Below are positions 24,925-33,549 of a stretch of 52,513 nucleotides of DNA, piece by piece (the first letter of the stretch is position 1; each line of letters begins with the position of its first letter). The translations under genes were made by a program, and so were the position numbers. The notes under the pieces are model-generated. The model saw only the letters and a program-made list of their open reading frames with translations, was not told where the DNA came from and did not search any database. The DNA is from Paracoccaceae bacterium (GTDB lineage: Bacteria > Pseudomonadota > Alphaproteobacteria > Rhodobacterales > Rhodobacteraceae): assembly GCA_024226455.1 (NCBI GenBank), contig JAAELR010000169.1, positions 1 to 52,513 on the forward strand, read 5' to 3'.

Positions 24925-25850
24925 CCGATACACCACCCATCCTGACCAGTATTCAGCAGGCACCCGTTGCCGAGCAGCCCTGCGAGCGTCTGAACGGGTG
25001 CGATATCTGCCCGGAATATCACGGCTGTATGCTCAAACGCCGCGAAACCCATGAAAGCTGGCTGGTTGATGAGAAGCTCAAGAAGATCAAATACCGGCTG
25101 ATCGTCGCCTCGGGCAAGGGCGGGGTGGGTAAATCCACGCTGACCGCCGGTATCGCGGTGGCGCTGGCCAGGGCCGGCTTGCGGGTGGCCCTGATAGACG
25201 CTGATATTCATGGCCCCAACATCCCCCAGATGCTGGTGGCCGAAGACAGCGACGCGGCCCGGCATCAAAAGGGCCTGCAACTGGATGAGATCGGTATCGT
25301 TCCGGTGGTGCCGATGCCCCAAGAGGCGCCCGGCCTTGGCATGATATCGATGGATTATTTCATCGAAAGCTCCGATGACGCCGTGATGTGGAAGGGGCCG
25401 CTGAAAAAGGACCTGATCCGCCAGCTGGTCGCGGCAGTAAACTGGGGAGAGCGGGACGTCTTGTTGTTCGATCTGCCGCCCGGAACCGGGGATGAGCCGA
25501 TGATGGTCACCGAGATCGTCGACCGCATCGATGGTGTCGTCGTGGTCTCTACCCCGCAGCGCGTTGCCCTGCTGGACGCACGCAAATCGATCTCGATGGC
25601 AAATCACCTGAACGTTCCGGTTCTGGGCATGGTCGAGAACATGACCGACGAGGATCTGTTCGGCGCCAATCAGGTGAGCAAATCCGCGGAAGAGCTGAAT
25701 GTGCCCTACCTGGGCAGCATTCCGCTGGACCGCAGGATCATAAAACTGGCCGACGAAGGCCGGTCCATCATTGTCGAGCACCCCGAAAGCGAGGCTGCAA
25801 AAGCGATAACGGCATTGACCGATCGGATCATCAGTGATCTGGAGAAATAG
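24921..25850 (+). CDS. Mrp/NBP35/ApbC-like P-loop ATPase with unusual N-terminal Cys cluster
   Basis: 309 residues. Deviant Walker A G65-K-G-G-V-G-K-S-T73 (IVASGKGGVGKSTLTAG), DADIHGPNIPQML, LFDLPPGTGDEPMM and VSTPQRVALLDARKS are diagnostic of Mrp/ApbC Fe-S carrier or MinD-type ATPases. The family's C-terminal CPxC motif, which binds the bridging cluster, is absent: the ENMTDEDLFGAN segment has none. Instead Cys21-x5-Cys27-x2-Cys30-x5-Cys36 stands at the N-terminus (CERLNGCDICPEYHGCM), similar in position to eukaryotic NBP35. It probably delivers Fe-S clusters to the oxidoreductase subunits. Confidence 0.87.
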   Translation: MTDTPPILTSIQQAPVAEQPCERLNGCDICPEYHGCMLKRRETHESWLVDEKLKKIKYRLIVASGKGGVGKSTLTAGIAVALARAGLRVALIDADIHGPNIPQMLVAEDSDAARHQKGLQLDEIGIVPVVPMPQEAPGLGMISMDYFIESSDDAVMWKGPLKKDLIRQLVAAVNWGERDVLLFDLPPGTGDEPMMVTEIVDRIDGVVVVSTPQRVALLDARKSISMANHLNVPVLGMVENMTDEDLFGANQVSKSAEELNVPYLGSIPLDRRIIKLADEGRSIIVEHPESEAAKAITALTDRIISDLEK

Positions 25851-25892
25851 GCCATCGCCCCGGGGGCGATAGGAACCAGGGGAGATCCCGGC

Positions 25893-27068
25893 GTGAACGG
25901 ATTGGCGGCCCATCGGTTTGACCGCAATGAACTTGCCGGTTCGCTAAGCGACCTTGGCACCCTGCTGCCGCTGACCATCGCGCTGGTTCTGGTCAATTCC
26001 GTGCCCCTTGCCACAACCTTGCTGGTGGTCGGCGGGCTCTATGTTTTCGGTGGTCTCTACTATCACCTGCCAATTCCGGTGCAGCCGCTAAAGGTGGTTT
26101 CGGCGGTGGCGATAGCCTCTCAGTTGCCGGTAGAAACCATCGCCGCCTCTGGCCTGATCCTTGGGGTGATCCTGCTGATCCTTGCCGCTACCGGCGCCAT
26201 CGACCTTGTTGCCCGGGCTTTCACCCGCCCCATCGTGCGTGGTATCCAGCTTGGGCTGGGCATGATCCTGATGATCAAGGGGGTGGAGTTCGTAATGGCG
26301 CCCGAGTTGACCCTGAACGGTCCCGCCGCGGCGCCCTGGCTGAACCCGGTTGTCGGTATCATCGGGGCGGTGATCGTGTTGCTTTTTGTCGAGAACAAGC
26401 GATTTCCGGCGGCGCTGCTTTTGCTCGGCTTTGGTGTCCTGGTCGGTTTGACGCTGGGTGAACGCCCCGAGATGCAGCCGCAAAACTCTGGCCTGGTGCT
26501 GATCCTGCCGGATTTCAGCCATTTCTGGGCTGCGTTTTTCCTATTGGTCCTGCCGCAGTTTCCGCTGACCATCGGCAACGCCATCATCTCTACCCGCGAT
26601 GTGGCGATCACCAAATACGGCGAGGCCAAAAGCGCCCGCGTGACCTTGCGGGCTTTGCTGACGTCCATGGGCATCACCGGGCTGATATCGGGAACCATCG
26701 GTGCCATGCCGGTATGCCACGGCGCCGGAGGTCTGGCCGCGGCCTACCGTTTCGGGGCGCGCACCGGCGGATCGAACCTGATCATAGGCGTCATCGCCAT
26801 CGTTCTGGCGCTGTTGTTCACCGATCAGGCCCTGATGGTGCTAACCTTGATACCCCAAAGCATTCTTGGCGTGCTGTTGTTCTTTGCCGGGCTGGAACTG
26901 GCGCGGATGATCGCGGATACGGGCGGCAAATGGGACCTGATGACAGCACTGGCAATCGCCGGCGTTTCGGTTGCGACCAGCAACATGGGCATTGGCGTTC
27001 TGGTCGGCTTCGCCATGCAGGGGGTCATCATGGCGACGCAAGGCCGGTCGGCAAACGATACCGAATAG
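25893..27068 (+). CDS. MOT1-type molybdate (or sulfate/tungstate) transporter
   Basis: 391 residues with a GTG start after CAGGGGAG. About ten hydrophobic helices fill the protein. Signature stretches are the N-terminal GSLSDLGTLLPLTIAL, PIPVQPLKVVSAVAIA, LPQFPLTIGNAIISTRD and MPVCHGAGGLAAAYRFGART, which fit the MFS_MOT1/SulP-related molybdate transporters of plants and bacteria. It should sit in the inner membrane and bring in the oxyanion needed for the cofactor. Placed between the Mrp-like gene and moeA, it makes the cluster independent of the housekeeping ModABC system. Specificity for molybdate over tungstate cannot be read from the sequence. Confidence 0.87.
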   Translation: MNGLAAHRFDRNELAGSLSDLGTLLPLTIALVLVNSVPLATTLLVVGGLYVFGGLYYHLPIPVQPLKVVSAVAIASQLPVETIAASGLILGVILLILAATGAIDLVARAFTRPIVRGIQLGLGMILMIKGVEFVMAPELTLNGPAAAPWLNPVVGIIGAVIVLLFVENKRFPAALLLLGFGVLVGLTLGERPEMQPQNSGLVLILPDFSHFWAAFFLLVLPQFPLTIGNAIISTRDVAITKYGEAKSARVTLRALLTSMGITGLISGTIGAMPVCHGAGGLAAAYRFGARTGGSNLIIGVIAIVLALLFTDQALMVLTLIPQSILGVLLFFAGLELARMIADTGGKWDLMTALAIAGVSVATSNMGIGVLVGFAMQGVIMATQGRSANDTE

Positions 27069-27172
27069 CCATGAGGACACTCCGGCGCCGCAGCCTATTG
27101 CTGAGCAGCAATTTGGTTTCTAACACTTCCCCCAGCAATCGCACCGCAAGAACCGGAACACAGGAGCCACCA

Positions 27173-28384
27173 ATGAACTTGATGCCTTTCGCGCTAGCCC
27201 GCGAGCGTACACTGGCGCGAGTCAGCCCATTGGCCGAGACAGAGACGATCCCGGTGGCCTCGGCTCTGGGTAGGGTGCTGGCCGAACCGGTTGTCGCGCC
27301 TTTTAACGTACCCAATCACGACAACACGTCGATGGATGGCTATGCCGTCCGGTTCGATGATCTGGCGTCGGGCCGTGATAGCACGCTGACGGTGGTCGCC
27401 GACCTGCCGGCGGGCGACCAGCTGACGCAGACCATCGGCGCGGGCGAAGCCGTGCGCATCATGACCGGGGCACCTATCCCCGACGGCTGCGATTGCATCG
27501 TCATTCAAGAGGTGGTGCAGCGCGACGGCGACCAATTGACCGTGCCGCAGGGCCAGACGCGGGCGCAGAATATCCGCCGGGCCGGGCAGGACATATCCGC
27601 CGGCCGCGAGGTGTTTGCCCAAGGCCGCCTGTTGTCGCCACCGGATATCGGAATGCTGACCTCGCTGGGGCTGGCCGAGATCAGCGTCCATCGCCGCCTG
27701 AAAGTCGCCGTGCTGTCGACCGGCAACGAAGTGATCGCCCCGGGCACCCCGCTGGAGCCGGGTCAGGTATACGATTCCAACCGATCCTCGATGAAAGCCG
27801 CCTTGCAGGCGCTGGGTGTCGATATCCTCGATCTGGGCATAATCCGCGACGATAAAAAGGCCATTGCGGCAGCTTTGCGCAAGGGTGCGGCAGAGGCGGA
27901 CGTTGTGCTTACCTCGGGTGGTGTGTCGGTGGGCGACTATGATCTGGTTACCGACGTGATCCGCGAACTGGGCAGCATCGATTTCTGGAAGGTGCGGATG
28001 AAGCCGGGCAAGCCCCAGGCCCATGGCCGCATCGGAGACGCTATCTTCTTTGGTCTGCCCGGTAACCCGGTTTCGGTATTGGCGACGTTCCTGTTGCTGG
28101 TGCGCCCGGCGCTGCTGGTCATGATGGGATGCAAGCCCGAACCGATGAAGCAACTGGTTGTGCCGTTCGGGGGCGATCCGATCAAGAAGACCGGCGACAG
28201 GATGGAATTCGCCCGGGGCGTTCTGCACCATGAGGGTGCCGAAAGCTGGGTCGGCAGCACCGGTTCCCAGAACTCGGGCATCCTGAGCAGCATGTCCAGG
28301 GCGAATGTCTTCATCGTCTTGCCCGACGAGCCGGTCGAGGTGCACAAAGGCGATTTGGTCACCATCGTTCCGATCGAATACTGA
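27173..28384 (+). CDS. moeA: Molybdopterin molybdenumtransferase MoeA
   Basis: 403 residues. The ATG at 27173 follows CAGGAGCCACCA; upstream in-frame sequence overlaps the transporter gene and does not fit. All MoeA landmarks are present: NHDNTSMDGYAVRFDD, IMTGAPIPDGCDCIV, VLSTGNEV with YDSNRSSM, TSGGVSVGDYD, MKPGKP and GLPGNPVSVLATFL, ending in the small C-terminal beta domain. It inserts molybdate into adenylylated molybdopterin. Most genomes have a housekeeping copy by the moaBC or moeB genes; a dedicated copy in an enzyme cluster suggests a specific cofactor need, possibly tungsten, which is inference. Confidence 0.95.
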   Translation: MNLMPFALARERTLARVSPLAETETIPVASALGRVLAEPVVAPFNVPNHDNTSMDGYAVRFDDLASGRDSTLTVVADLPAGDQLTQTIGAGEAVRIMTGAPIPDGCDCIVIQEVVQRDGDQLTVPQGQTRAQNIRRAGQDISAGREVFAQGRLLSPPDIGMLTSLGLAEISVHRRLKVAVLSTGNEVIAPGTPLEPGQVYDSNRSSMKAALQALGVDILDLGIIRDDKKAIAAALRKGAAEADVVLTSGGVSVGDYDLVTDVIRELGSIDFWKVRMKPGKPQAHGRIGDAIFFGLPGNPVSVLATFLLLVRPALLVMMGCKPEPMKQLVVPFGGDPIKKTGDRMEFARGVLHHEGAESWVGSTGSQNSGILSSMSRANVFIVLPDEPVEVHKGDLVTIVPIEY

Positions 28385-28418
28385 TCTGGTATCAGGGTGC
28401 ATTTGGGATCACGTAGTC

Positions 28419-30173
28419 ATGCCTGATTTTCGCTGGGATGAACGAAACCCCTATCCGACGGCCAATACCCTGTTCGATCTGGCCCGGTTCCCGGGTGGCT
28501 TGCTGGTGGCAGTGGCACAGGCCGGGACCATCCTGCAAAGCCACGACGCCGGGGATAGCTGGTCGCGCACCTGGCTGAACACCCAGCATGAATTGCGCGC
28601 CCTGCATGTGTTCGAAGACGGTCGGGGGCTGATCGGCGGGGCCAGCGGGCTGTTATTCAGAACCTCGGACGGGGGCCATGAGTGGCAGCGCCAGCCTTTG
28701 GACACGCCCGAGACGATCCACCGGTTTCATTTCCTGAATGACCGCGACGGTTGGGCTGTGGGGTCTTTCGGCCTGTGCCTGAAGACCTCTGACGGGGGCC
28801 ATTCCTGGGGCCCCTCCGGCCTGGAAACCAGCGCCTGGATCAGGGACATCGCCGACCTTGGGGACGGCAACATCATTGCCGTGGGCGACGCGGGCCAGCG
28901 CTGGGAGAGCCACAATCACGGGGCGGACTGGACCCTGCACCATATGGGTACGCCGCTGTCGCTCAACCGGATTGTCTGGCGTGGGGATACCGGATGGATC
29001 CTGGCCGAGCGGGGCCAGTTCTTCGCGCTCTCAACCTCTGACGGGCAATGGCGCGGGGTTAAGCTGCCCACGGGCCGCAACCTCACAGACCTTCATTGGG
29101 AGACCGGCCTGACGGGATATCTCTGCGGCAGTGGCGGAACCCTGCTGAGAACTGCTGATGGCGGCCAAAGCTGGTCGCCGGAAGCCTTGCCGTCCAGTGT
29201 CAACCTGAACCGTCTGGCCGCTGCGGCGGGGGGTATCTGGCTGGTCGGAGAGATGGGCACCTTGATGAAACGGGATGACGCAGCCGGTGAATGGGGCCTT
29301 CTTTCCTCTGGCCGGCTCAACCAGTTGTGGAGCGTCGCGCAGGTCGCAATGGGACGTTTCATCGTGGTTGGCGAAGACGGTCTGGTGATGCGTTCCGAAA
29401 ATGACGGCAAGACCTGGGCCATGTCGCCCACACCGTGCCCTGGCAAGCTCTATGATGTGGCCATCTGCACCGACCGGCAAGGTGCACCGACGGTCTGGGC
29501 CGTGGGGGCGCAGGGCGCGCTGATGTGTTCCAAAGACAAGGGCGAAACCTGGTCCGCCCATGCTCTGCCAAAGCCCGTCACGCTGTATAGCGTTGCCTTT
29601 GGCGATGCCCTGAACGGCTGGGCCGCGGGCGAGGGCGGTGTGTTGGTGGCGACCAGGGACGGTGGCAATAGCTGGCAAATGATCGACCTGGCAGTCCCCT
29701 CGGCCCTGCACAGCGTGTTTTTCCTGGACCCCGATCATGGCTGGGCCGCTGGCGAGGATGGTTTGATCCTGCTGACCTCGGACGGAGGCGAGACCTGGCA
29801 GCAAAGCTCGTCGGGTACTCAAAAAAGCCTGCATTGCATACATTTTCGCGATGCCTGCGATGGCTGGGCGGTGGGCGCCCAGGGGGCGTTGCTGCGATCA
29901 ACGGACGGCGGCAAAAGCTGGCAACAACACCCCATCGCCCTGAAGGCCGATCTTAATCGGCTGCGCTGGTCGCCGGGCGGCTTTGGCTGGATCGTAGGCG
30001 AGGATGCGAACCTGCTGGTCAGTTCTGACCAGGGCCGGAACTGGAGGCGATTTCCCAAGGCCTCCCAGGCTGCGCTAAAGGATGTCTTGCCGCTTTCCGC
30101 TGGTCCCGGGACAGGCAACGAGGGTCTGCTGTTGGTCGGTGCAAATGGTCTGATCATGGAGTTGCGCTGGTGA
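28419..30173 (+). CDS. Ycf48-like beta-propeller protein, last gene of the molybdoenzyme cluster
   Basis: 584 residues, no signal peptide or membrane helix. Thirteen to fourteen BNR-like motifs of the form G-x-L-x-x-S/T-x-D-G-G-x-x-W run through the chain (GLLFRTSDGGHEW, GTLLRTADGGQSW, GVLVATRDGGNSW, GLILLTSDGGETW, GALLRSTDGGKSW), each after a GWAVG-like strand. This is the pattern of Ycf48/HCF136, a photosystem II assembly factor, but about twice as many repeats as Ycf48. A double propeller is likely. There is no photosystem here; position 34 bases after moeA points to a scaffold or assembly role for the metal enzyme (inference). The ATG at 28419 is the first good start; its ribosome site is weak. 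Confidence 0.85.
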   Translation: MPDFRWDERNPYPTANTLFDLARFPGGLLVAVAQAGTILQSHDAGDSWSRTWLNTQHELRALHVFEDGRGLIGGASGLLFRTSDGGHEWQRQPLDTPETIHRFHFLNDRDGWAVGSFGLCLKTSDGGHSWGPSGLETSAWIRDIADLGDGNIIAVGDAGQRWESHNHGADWTLHHMGTPLSLNRIVWRGDTGWILAERGQFFALSTSDGQWRGVKLPTGRNLTDLHWETGLTGYLCGSGGTLLRTADGGQSWSPEALPSSVNLNRLAAAAGGIWLVGEMGTLMKRDDAAGEWGLLSSGRLNQLWSVAQVAMGRFIVVGEDGLVMRSENDGKTWAMSPTPCPGKLYDVAICTDRQGAPTVWAVGAQGALMCSKDKGETWSAHALPKPVTLYSVAFGDALNGWAAGEGGVLVATRDGGNSWQMIDLAVPSALHSVFFLDPDHGWAAGEDGLILLTSDGGETWQQSSSGTQKSLHCIHFRDACDGWAVGAQGALLRSTDGGKSWQQHPIALKADLNRLRWSPGGFGWIVGEDANLLVSSDQGRNWRRFPKASQAALKDVLPLSAGPGTGNEGLLLVGANGLIMELRW

Positions 30174-30198
30174 ATAGGCAGATTTCGCCAGTCATCGG

Positions 30199-30327
30199 TC
30201 AGCCGACAAGCTGATCTGCCACAAGGTCGATCCGGTAGGTCGCACCGATCGGCAGGATCTCATCATTGAAATCGAAATGCGGGTTTTGCACGCTCATCCG
30301 ATCTTCGCCGACGACCTGAATCGGGCG
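30199..30327 (-). pseudogene. C-terminal scrap of an M20-family amidohydrolase
   Basis: The minus-strand frame reads RPIQVVGEDRMSVQNPHFDF then NDEILPIGATYRIDLVADQL and stops at 30199. This is the C-terminus of M20 amidohydrolases; the complete M20 gene at 39575 ends with the like-shaped HSSDYDFNDDLLGVGAKFWA. A TAA at 30328-30330 closes the frame upstream and no other part of the gene is present. Confidence 0.55.
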
Positions 30328-30516
30328 TTAGCGAAAGAAGCGCATTGATATTACGGGAAATTTCTGACCAGGCTGAGCCCTCGGTTTTCGTCATTATTGG
30401 CGCCATGCAATCCCTTGGTTTTCAACGGTTTTCTATTTCTTGGACTGGTTGTTTTGCACTGAGTCGTAGCAGCCCCCAACGAGACCAACGCCCGCGCATG
30501 GGGCGGGTCGGGCGCG

Positions 30517-30535
30517 GCCCGGGACAAGCCCGGGC
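30517..30535. repeat. REP-like palindrome GCCCGGG-ACAA-GCCCGGGC
   Basis: Perfect 7-bp inverted repeat with a 4-base loop in the gene-poor stretch after the molybdoenzyme cluster. It is similar in design to the palindrome found inside the ligase gene at 44787. Short GC-rich palindromes of this kind are common as dispersed repeats in this group of bacteria. Confidence 0.4.
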
Positions 30536-30545
30536 GAAGCGGGGA

Positions 30546-30719
30546 TCACTCTCCTGCGTCCGCCCAAATCTTCAACAATTCGTGGTTGCTCTGTTTCCAC
30601 CCGCTCAGGAATCGTGGATGCCCACTTTCTGTAAAGGTGACATCAGGTTTTTCCAGACCCTTCTCGATGCAAATCCTCGCAATCCGCTCGAATAGGTCTG
30701 GCGGTGAATCCACCGACAT
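30546..30719 (-). CDS. Small hypothetical protein, 57 residues
   Basis: An ATG at 30719 opens a frame with protein-like composition: MSVDSPPDLFERIARICIEK, then GLEKPDVTFTESGHPRFLSG and WKQSNHELLKIWADAGE. I do not recognise the family. It lies 18 bases after another small, broken reading frame on the same strand, so the two may once have been a pair (for example a toxin-antitoxin pair, unproven) or the start of one larger gene. No clear ribosome site is seen. Confidence 0.4.
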   Translation of the reverse strand: MSVDSPPDLFERIARICIEKGLEKPDVTFTESGHPRFLSGWKQSNHELLKIWADAGE

Positions 30720-30737
30720 CCAGATAGTAAATGGCAG

Positions 30738-30866
30738 TCAACCGACTAAAGCATCCTCAATGCCCGCCGCCCGCAATGCCTCGAAAGAACCCTTTTTGGT
30801 ACGATCCCACCGCGCCTTGTCGGCTTATTGCCAATCTGCGTAGACGTGCCACGTTGAGTCCGCCAT
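30738..30866 (-). pseudogene. Small reading frame with internal stop codon
   Basis: From ATG 30866 the frame gives MADSTWHVYADWQ, TAA at 30825-30827, then ADKARWDRTKKGSFEALRAA and GIEDALVG before a second stop at 30738. The composition on both sides is protein-like and in the same frame, which suggests one gene hit by a nonsense mutation (CAA or GAA to TAA). Family unknown. Confidence 0.4.
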
Positions 30867-31005
30867 GTTCTCAAGACTCAACCCAGAGCCCGGTTGGCAA
30901 TCACCAAAGATAACAGCCAAAAACAAGAACTCTCCACGACCGGCGCGGTGGTTCACATGCAGATGCGGGTGTTCAATCAGCAATTGGCATATTCTTCTGG
31001 CTCTC

Positions 31006-32634
31006 CTAACTGGCCCGGCCTGACCCGAACTCTACCTCGGTGCCCGGCGCGGCATCCAGCAACTGGCGCGTGTAGGAATGGGACGGGTTTGAATAGACCT
31101 GTCGGGTGGGGCCCTGTTCCACCACGATGCCCTTTTGCATCACGATCAGCCGGTCGCAGATCTGCGCTGCGACCCGCAGGTCGTGGGTGATGAACAGCAT
31201 CGCCAGGTTATAGCGTTGCCGGATGTCGTCCAGCAGTTCCAGCACCTGCGCCTGAACCGACACATCCAGGGCCGAGACCGCCTCGTCCGCGATCAGCACT
31301 TCGGGGTCTACCATCAGCGCGCGGGCGATGCAGATGCGTTGCCTTTGGCCGCCGGAAAACTGGTGAGGAAAGCGGTCCAGCGCGTCGGCGGGCAGTCCGA
31401 CCAGCTGCATCAATTGGCGCGCCCTGACGATCGCATCGGCCTTGGTTGTCCCGAAATTCACCGGCGCCTCGATCATCGACAAACCGATGGTGCGCCGCGG
31501 GTTGAGAGAGCGGTAGGGATCCTGAAACACGATCTGCACCTTGCGCCGGTGCGGTCGCAGCTTGGATTCGGGCAGGGTGGCAATCTCGGTGCCGTGCAGG
31601 CTGATCGAGCCCGCCGTCGGGTCGATCAGGCGGGCGATGCATCGGGCGACGGTGGATTTGCCGGAGCCGGATTCGCCGACGATGCCCAGGGTTTCGCCCT
31701 TGCGCACATGCATGGTCACGTCAGAGGCGGCCAGCACCACACGGCCCCGGCCAAACAGACCATTGTGGCCGTACCGCTTGACCAGCCCGTCCACATCGAT
31801 GGCGAAATCGCCCTCGACCGGCTTGCGTTCCGGCGGGGTCATCGAAGGGACCGAGGCCATCAGCATCTGGGTATAGGGCTCTTGCGGGTTTCGCAGAACG
31901 TCCTCTCGCGGGCCCTGTTCGACGATCCGTCCGTCCTGCATCACGACGACGCGGTCGGCGATCTCGGCGACCACGCCGAAATCGTGGGTGATGAACAATA
32001 CGCCGGTGCCGCGGCGTTCCTGCATTTCCTTGACCAGGGTCAGGATCTGCGCCTGCGTTGTGACATCCAGCGCCGTGGTCGGCTCATCCGCGATCAGCAG
32101 GGCGGGGTCCAGCACCAGGGCGATGGCGATCATGATGCGCTGACGTTGCCCGCCGGACAGTTGGTGCGGATAGGCATCGACCATCTTTTTAGGCTCTGGT
32201 AGATGCACCAGTTCCATGATCTCGATGGCCCGTTTGCGGCGTTCCGAGGCGGACATGGAGGTGTGGATTTCCAGCATCTCGGCGATCTGCTCTCCCACCC
32301 TGGCCACCGGGTTAAGGGCGGTCATCGGCTCTTGAAAGATCATTGCCATTCTGGTGCCGCGCAGATCGCGCAGCCGGGTCTTGCCGGCGGTCAGCGTGTT
32401 CTCGCCCTCCAGCAATGTCTCTCCGTCGGTGGGTTTCAGCGCCGCCGGCAAAAGCCCCATCACGGCTGACGCGGTGACCGACTTGCCGGATCCGGATTCG
32501 CCGACCACACAGACGATCTCTCCGGGGGCGACGGTAAAACTGATATTCTCTACGGCGTTGGCCCGGTCGCCGTCGCCCGGCAGACTGACGGTGAGGTTTT
32601 TGACCTCAAGCACGTTTTCGGTCTTGGTCATCAT
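31006..32634 (-). CDS. Fused two-domain ATP-binding protein of a peptide ABC transporter (DppD-DppF type)
   Basis: 542 residues holding two complete ABC domains. Domain 1: Walker A GESGSGKSVTA, signature LSGGQRQR, Walker B LLIADEPTTALD. Domain 2 (from about residue 285): GESGSGKSTVA, FSGGQRQR and VLIADEAVSALD. An oligopeptide-type C-terminal extension follows each (PYTQMLMASVPS and SYTRQLLDAAPG). Such fusions are common in Rhodobacterales. It energises the two permeases encoded directly upstream; its start abuts the stop codon of the permease gene without a gap. Last gene of a four-gene minus-strand operon. Confidence 0.95.
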   Translation of the reverse strand: MMTKTENVLEVKNLTVSLPGDGDRANAVENISFTVAPGEIVCVVGESGSGKSVTASAVMGLLPAALKPTDGETLLEGENTLTAGKTRLRDLRGTRMAMIFQEPMTALNPVARVGEQIAEMLEIHTSMSASERRKRAIEIMELVHLPEPKKMVDAYPHQLSGGQRQRIMIAIALVLDPALLIADEPTTALDVTTQAQILTLVKEMQERRGTGVLFITHDFGVVAEIADRVVVMQDGRIVEQGPREDVLRNPQEPYTQMLMASVPSMTPPERKPVEGDFAIDVDGLVKRYGHNGLFGRGRVVLAASDVTMHVRKGETLGIVGESGSGKSTVARCIARLIDPTAGSISLHGTEIATLPESKLRPHRRKVQIVFQDPYRSLNPRRTIGLSMIEAPVNFGTTKADAIVRARQLMQLVGLPADALDRFPHQFSGGQRQRICIARALMVDPEVLIADEAVSALDVSVQAQVLELLDDIRQRYNLAMLFITHDLRVAAQICDRLIVMQKGIVVEQGPTRQVYSNPSHSYTRQLLDAAPGTEVEFGSGRAS

Positions 32635-33549
32635 TCAGACCCGCCTGGCGAAACGCGGGTCGAGCGTGTCGCGCAGCCCGTCGCCCAGCATGTTGACCGC
32701 CAGCACCGTCACCGCAAGAACCACTCCGGGATAGAGGATCAGATGCGGGTGCAGCTGGAACACCTCTCGCGAGGCGCCCATGATGTTGCCCCAGGTGGGG
32801 ATCTCGTCGGCGGGAATGCCAAGGCCCAGAAAGCTGAGGATCGCCTCGACGATGATGGCAGAGGCCACGATGAACGTGCCCTGCACGATCAGCGGGGCCA
32901 GGGTATTGGGCAGGATATGGCGGATCAGAAGCGTCGGCACCCTGGTTCCGGCAGTGATCGCCGCCTCGACATAGGGCTCCTCGCGGATCGACAGCACGAT
33001 CGACCGGACCAGCCGCACCACTCGTGGCACCTCGGGCACCACGATGGCGATGATCACGCTCATCACACCGGCGTTGAACACCGACACCACCGCGATGGCC
33101 AGCAGGATCGCCGGGATCGCCATCAGCCCGTCCATGACCCGCATTATCACCCCGTCGAGATACCTGAAATACCCCGCGATCAGGCCGAAGAGCACCCCCA
33201 GCGCAATGGAAATCCCGGCCACCGACACGCCCACGACCAGCGATATCCGCGCGCCATAGACGATCCGGCTGTAGACATCGCGCCCCAGCGTGTCGGCCCC
33301 CAGAGGGTACCAGACCGGCACCTTCATGCGGCCCTCATCGGTATAGACGCGCATGGTGCCTTCATAGCCCGGGGGTTTCAGCCGGTTGCTGGTCGACAGT
33401 TCATTCGGGTCGCGAGTGCCCAGAACCGGCGCAAGGATCGCCAGGGCCAGGATCATGGCAACCAGCGTGCCGCCGATCAGCACCGAGGGGTTCAACACAA
33501 GGCGCCGCAGCGTCTGGCGGCCCGGCGACAAGGATTTCACATCCGTCAT
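32635..33549 (-). CDS. Peptide ABC transporter permease (DppC type)
   Basis: 304 residues. One N-terminal helix (VLIGGTLVAMILALAILAPV), a periplasmic segment with a DPNELSTSNRLKPPG and YPLGADTLGRDVYSR stretch typical of DppC/OppC, then five more helices. The EAA loop that contacts the ATPase is AAITAGTRVPTLLIRHILPN. It shares one base with the end of the upstream permease gene. Confidence 0.95.
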   Translation of the reverse strand: MTDVKSLSPGRQTLRRLVLNPSVLIGGTLVAMILALAILAPVLGTRDPNELSTSNRLKPPGYEGTMRVYTDEGRMKVPVWYPLGADTLGRDVYSRIVYGARISLVVGVSVAGISIALGVLFGLIAGYFRYLDGVIMRVMDGLMAIPAILLAIAVVSVFNAGVMSVIIAIVVPEVPRVVRLVRSIVLSIREEPYVEAAITAGTRVPTLLIRHILPNTLAPLIVQGTFIVASAIIVEAILSFLGLGIPADEIPTWGNIMGASREVFQLHPHLILYPGVVLAVTVLAVNMLGDGLRDTLDPRFARRV

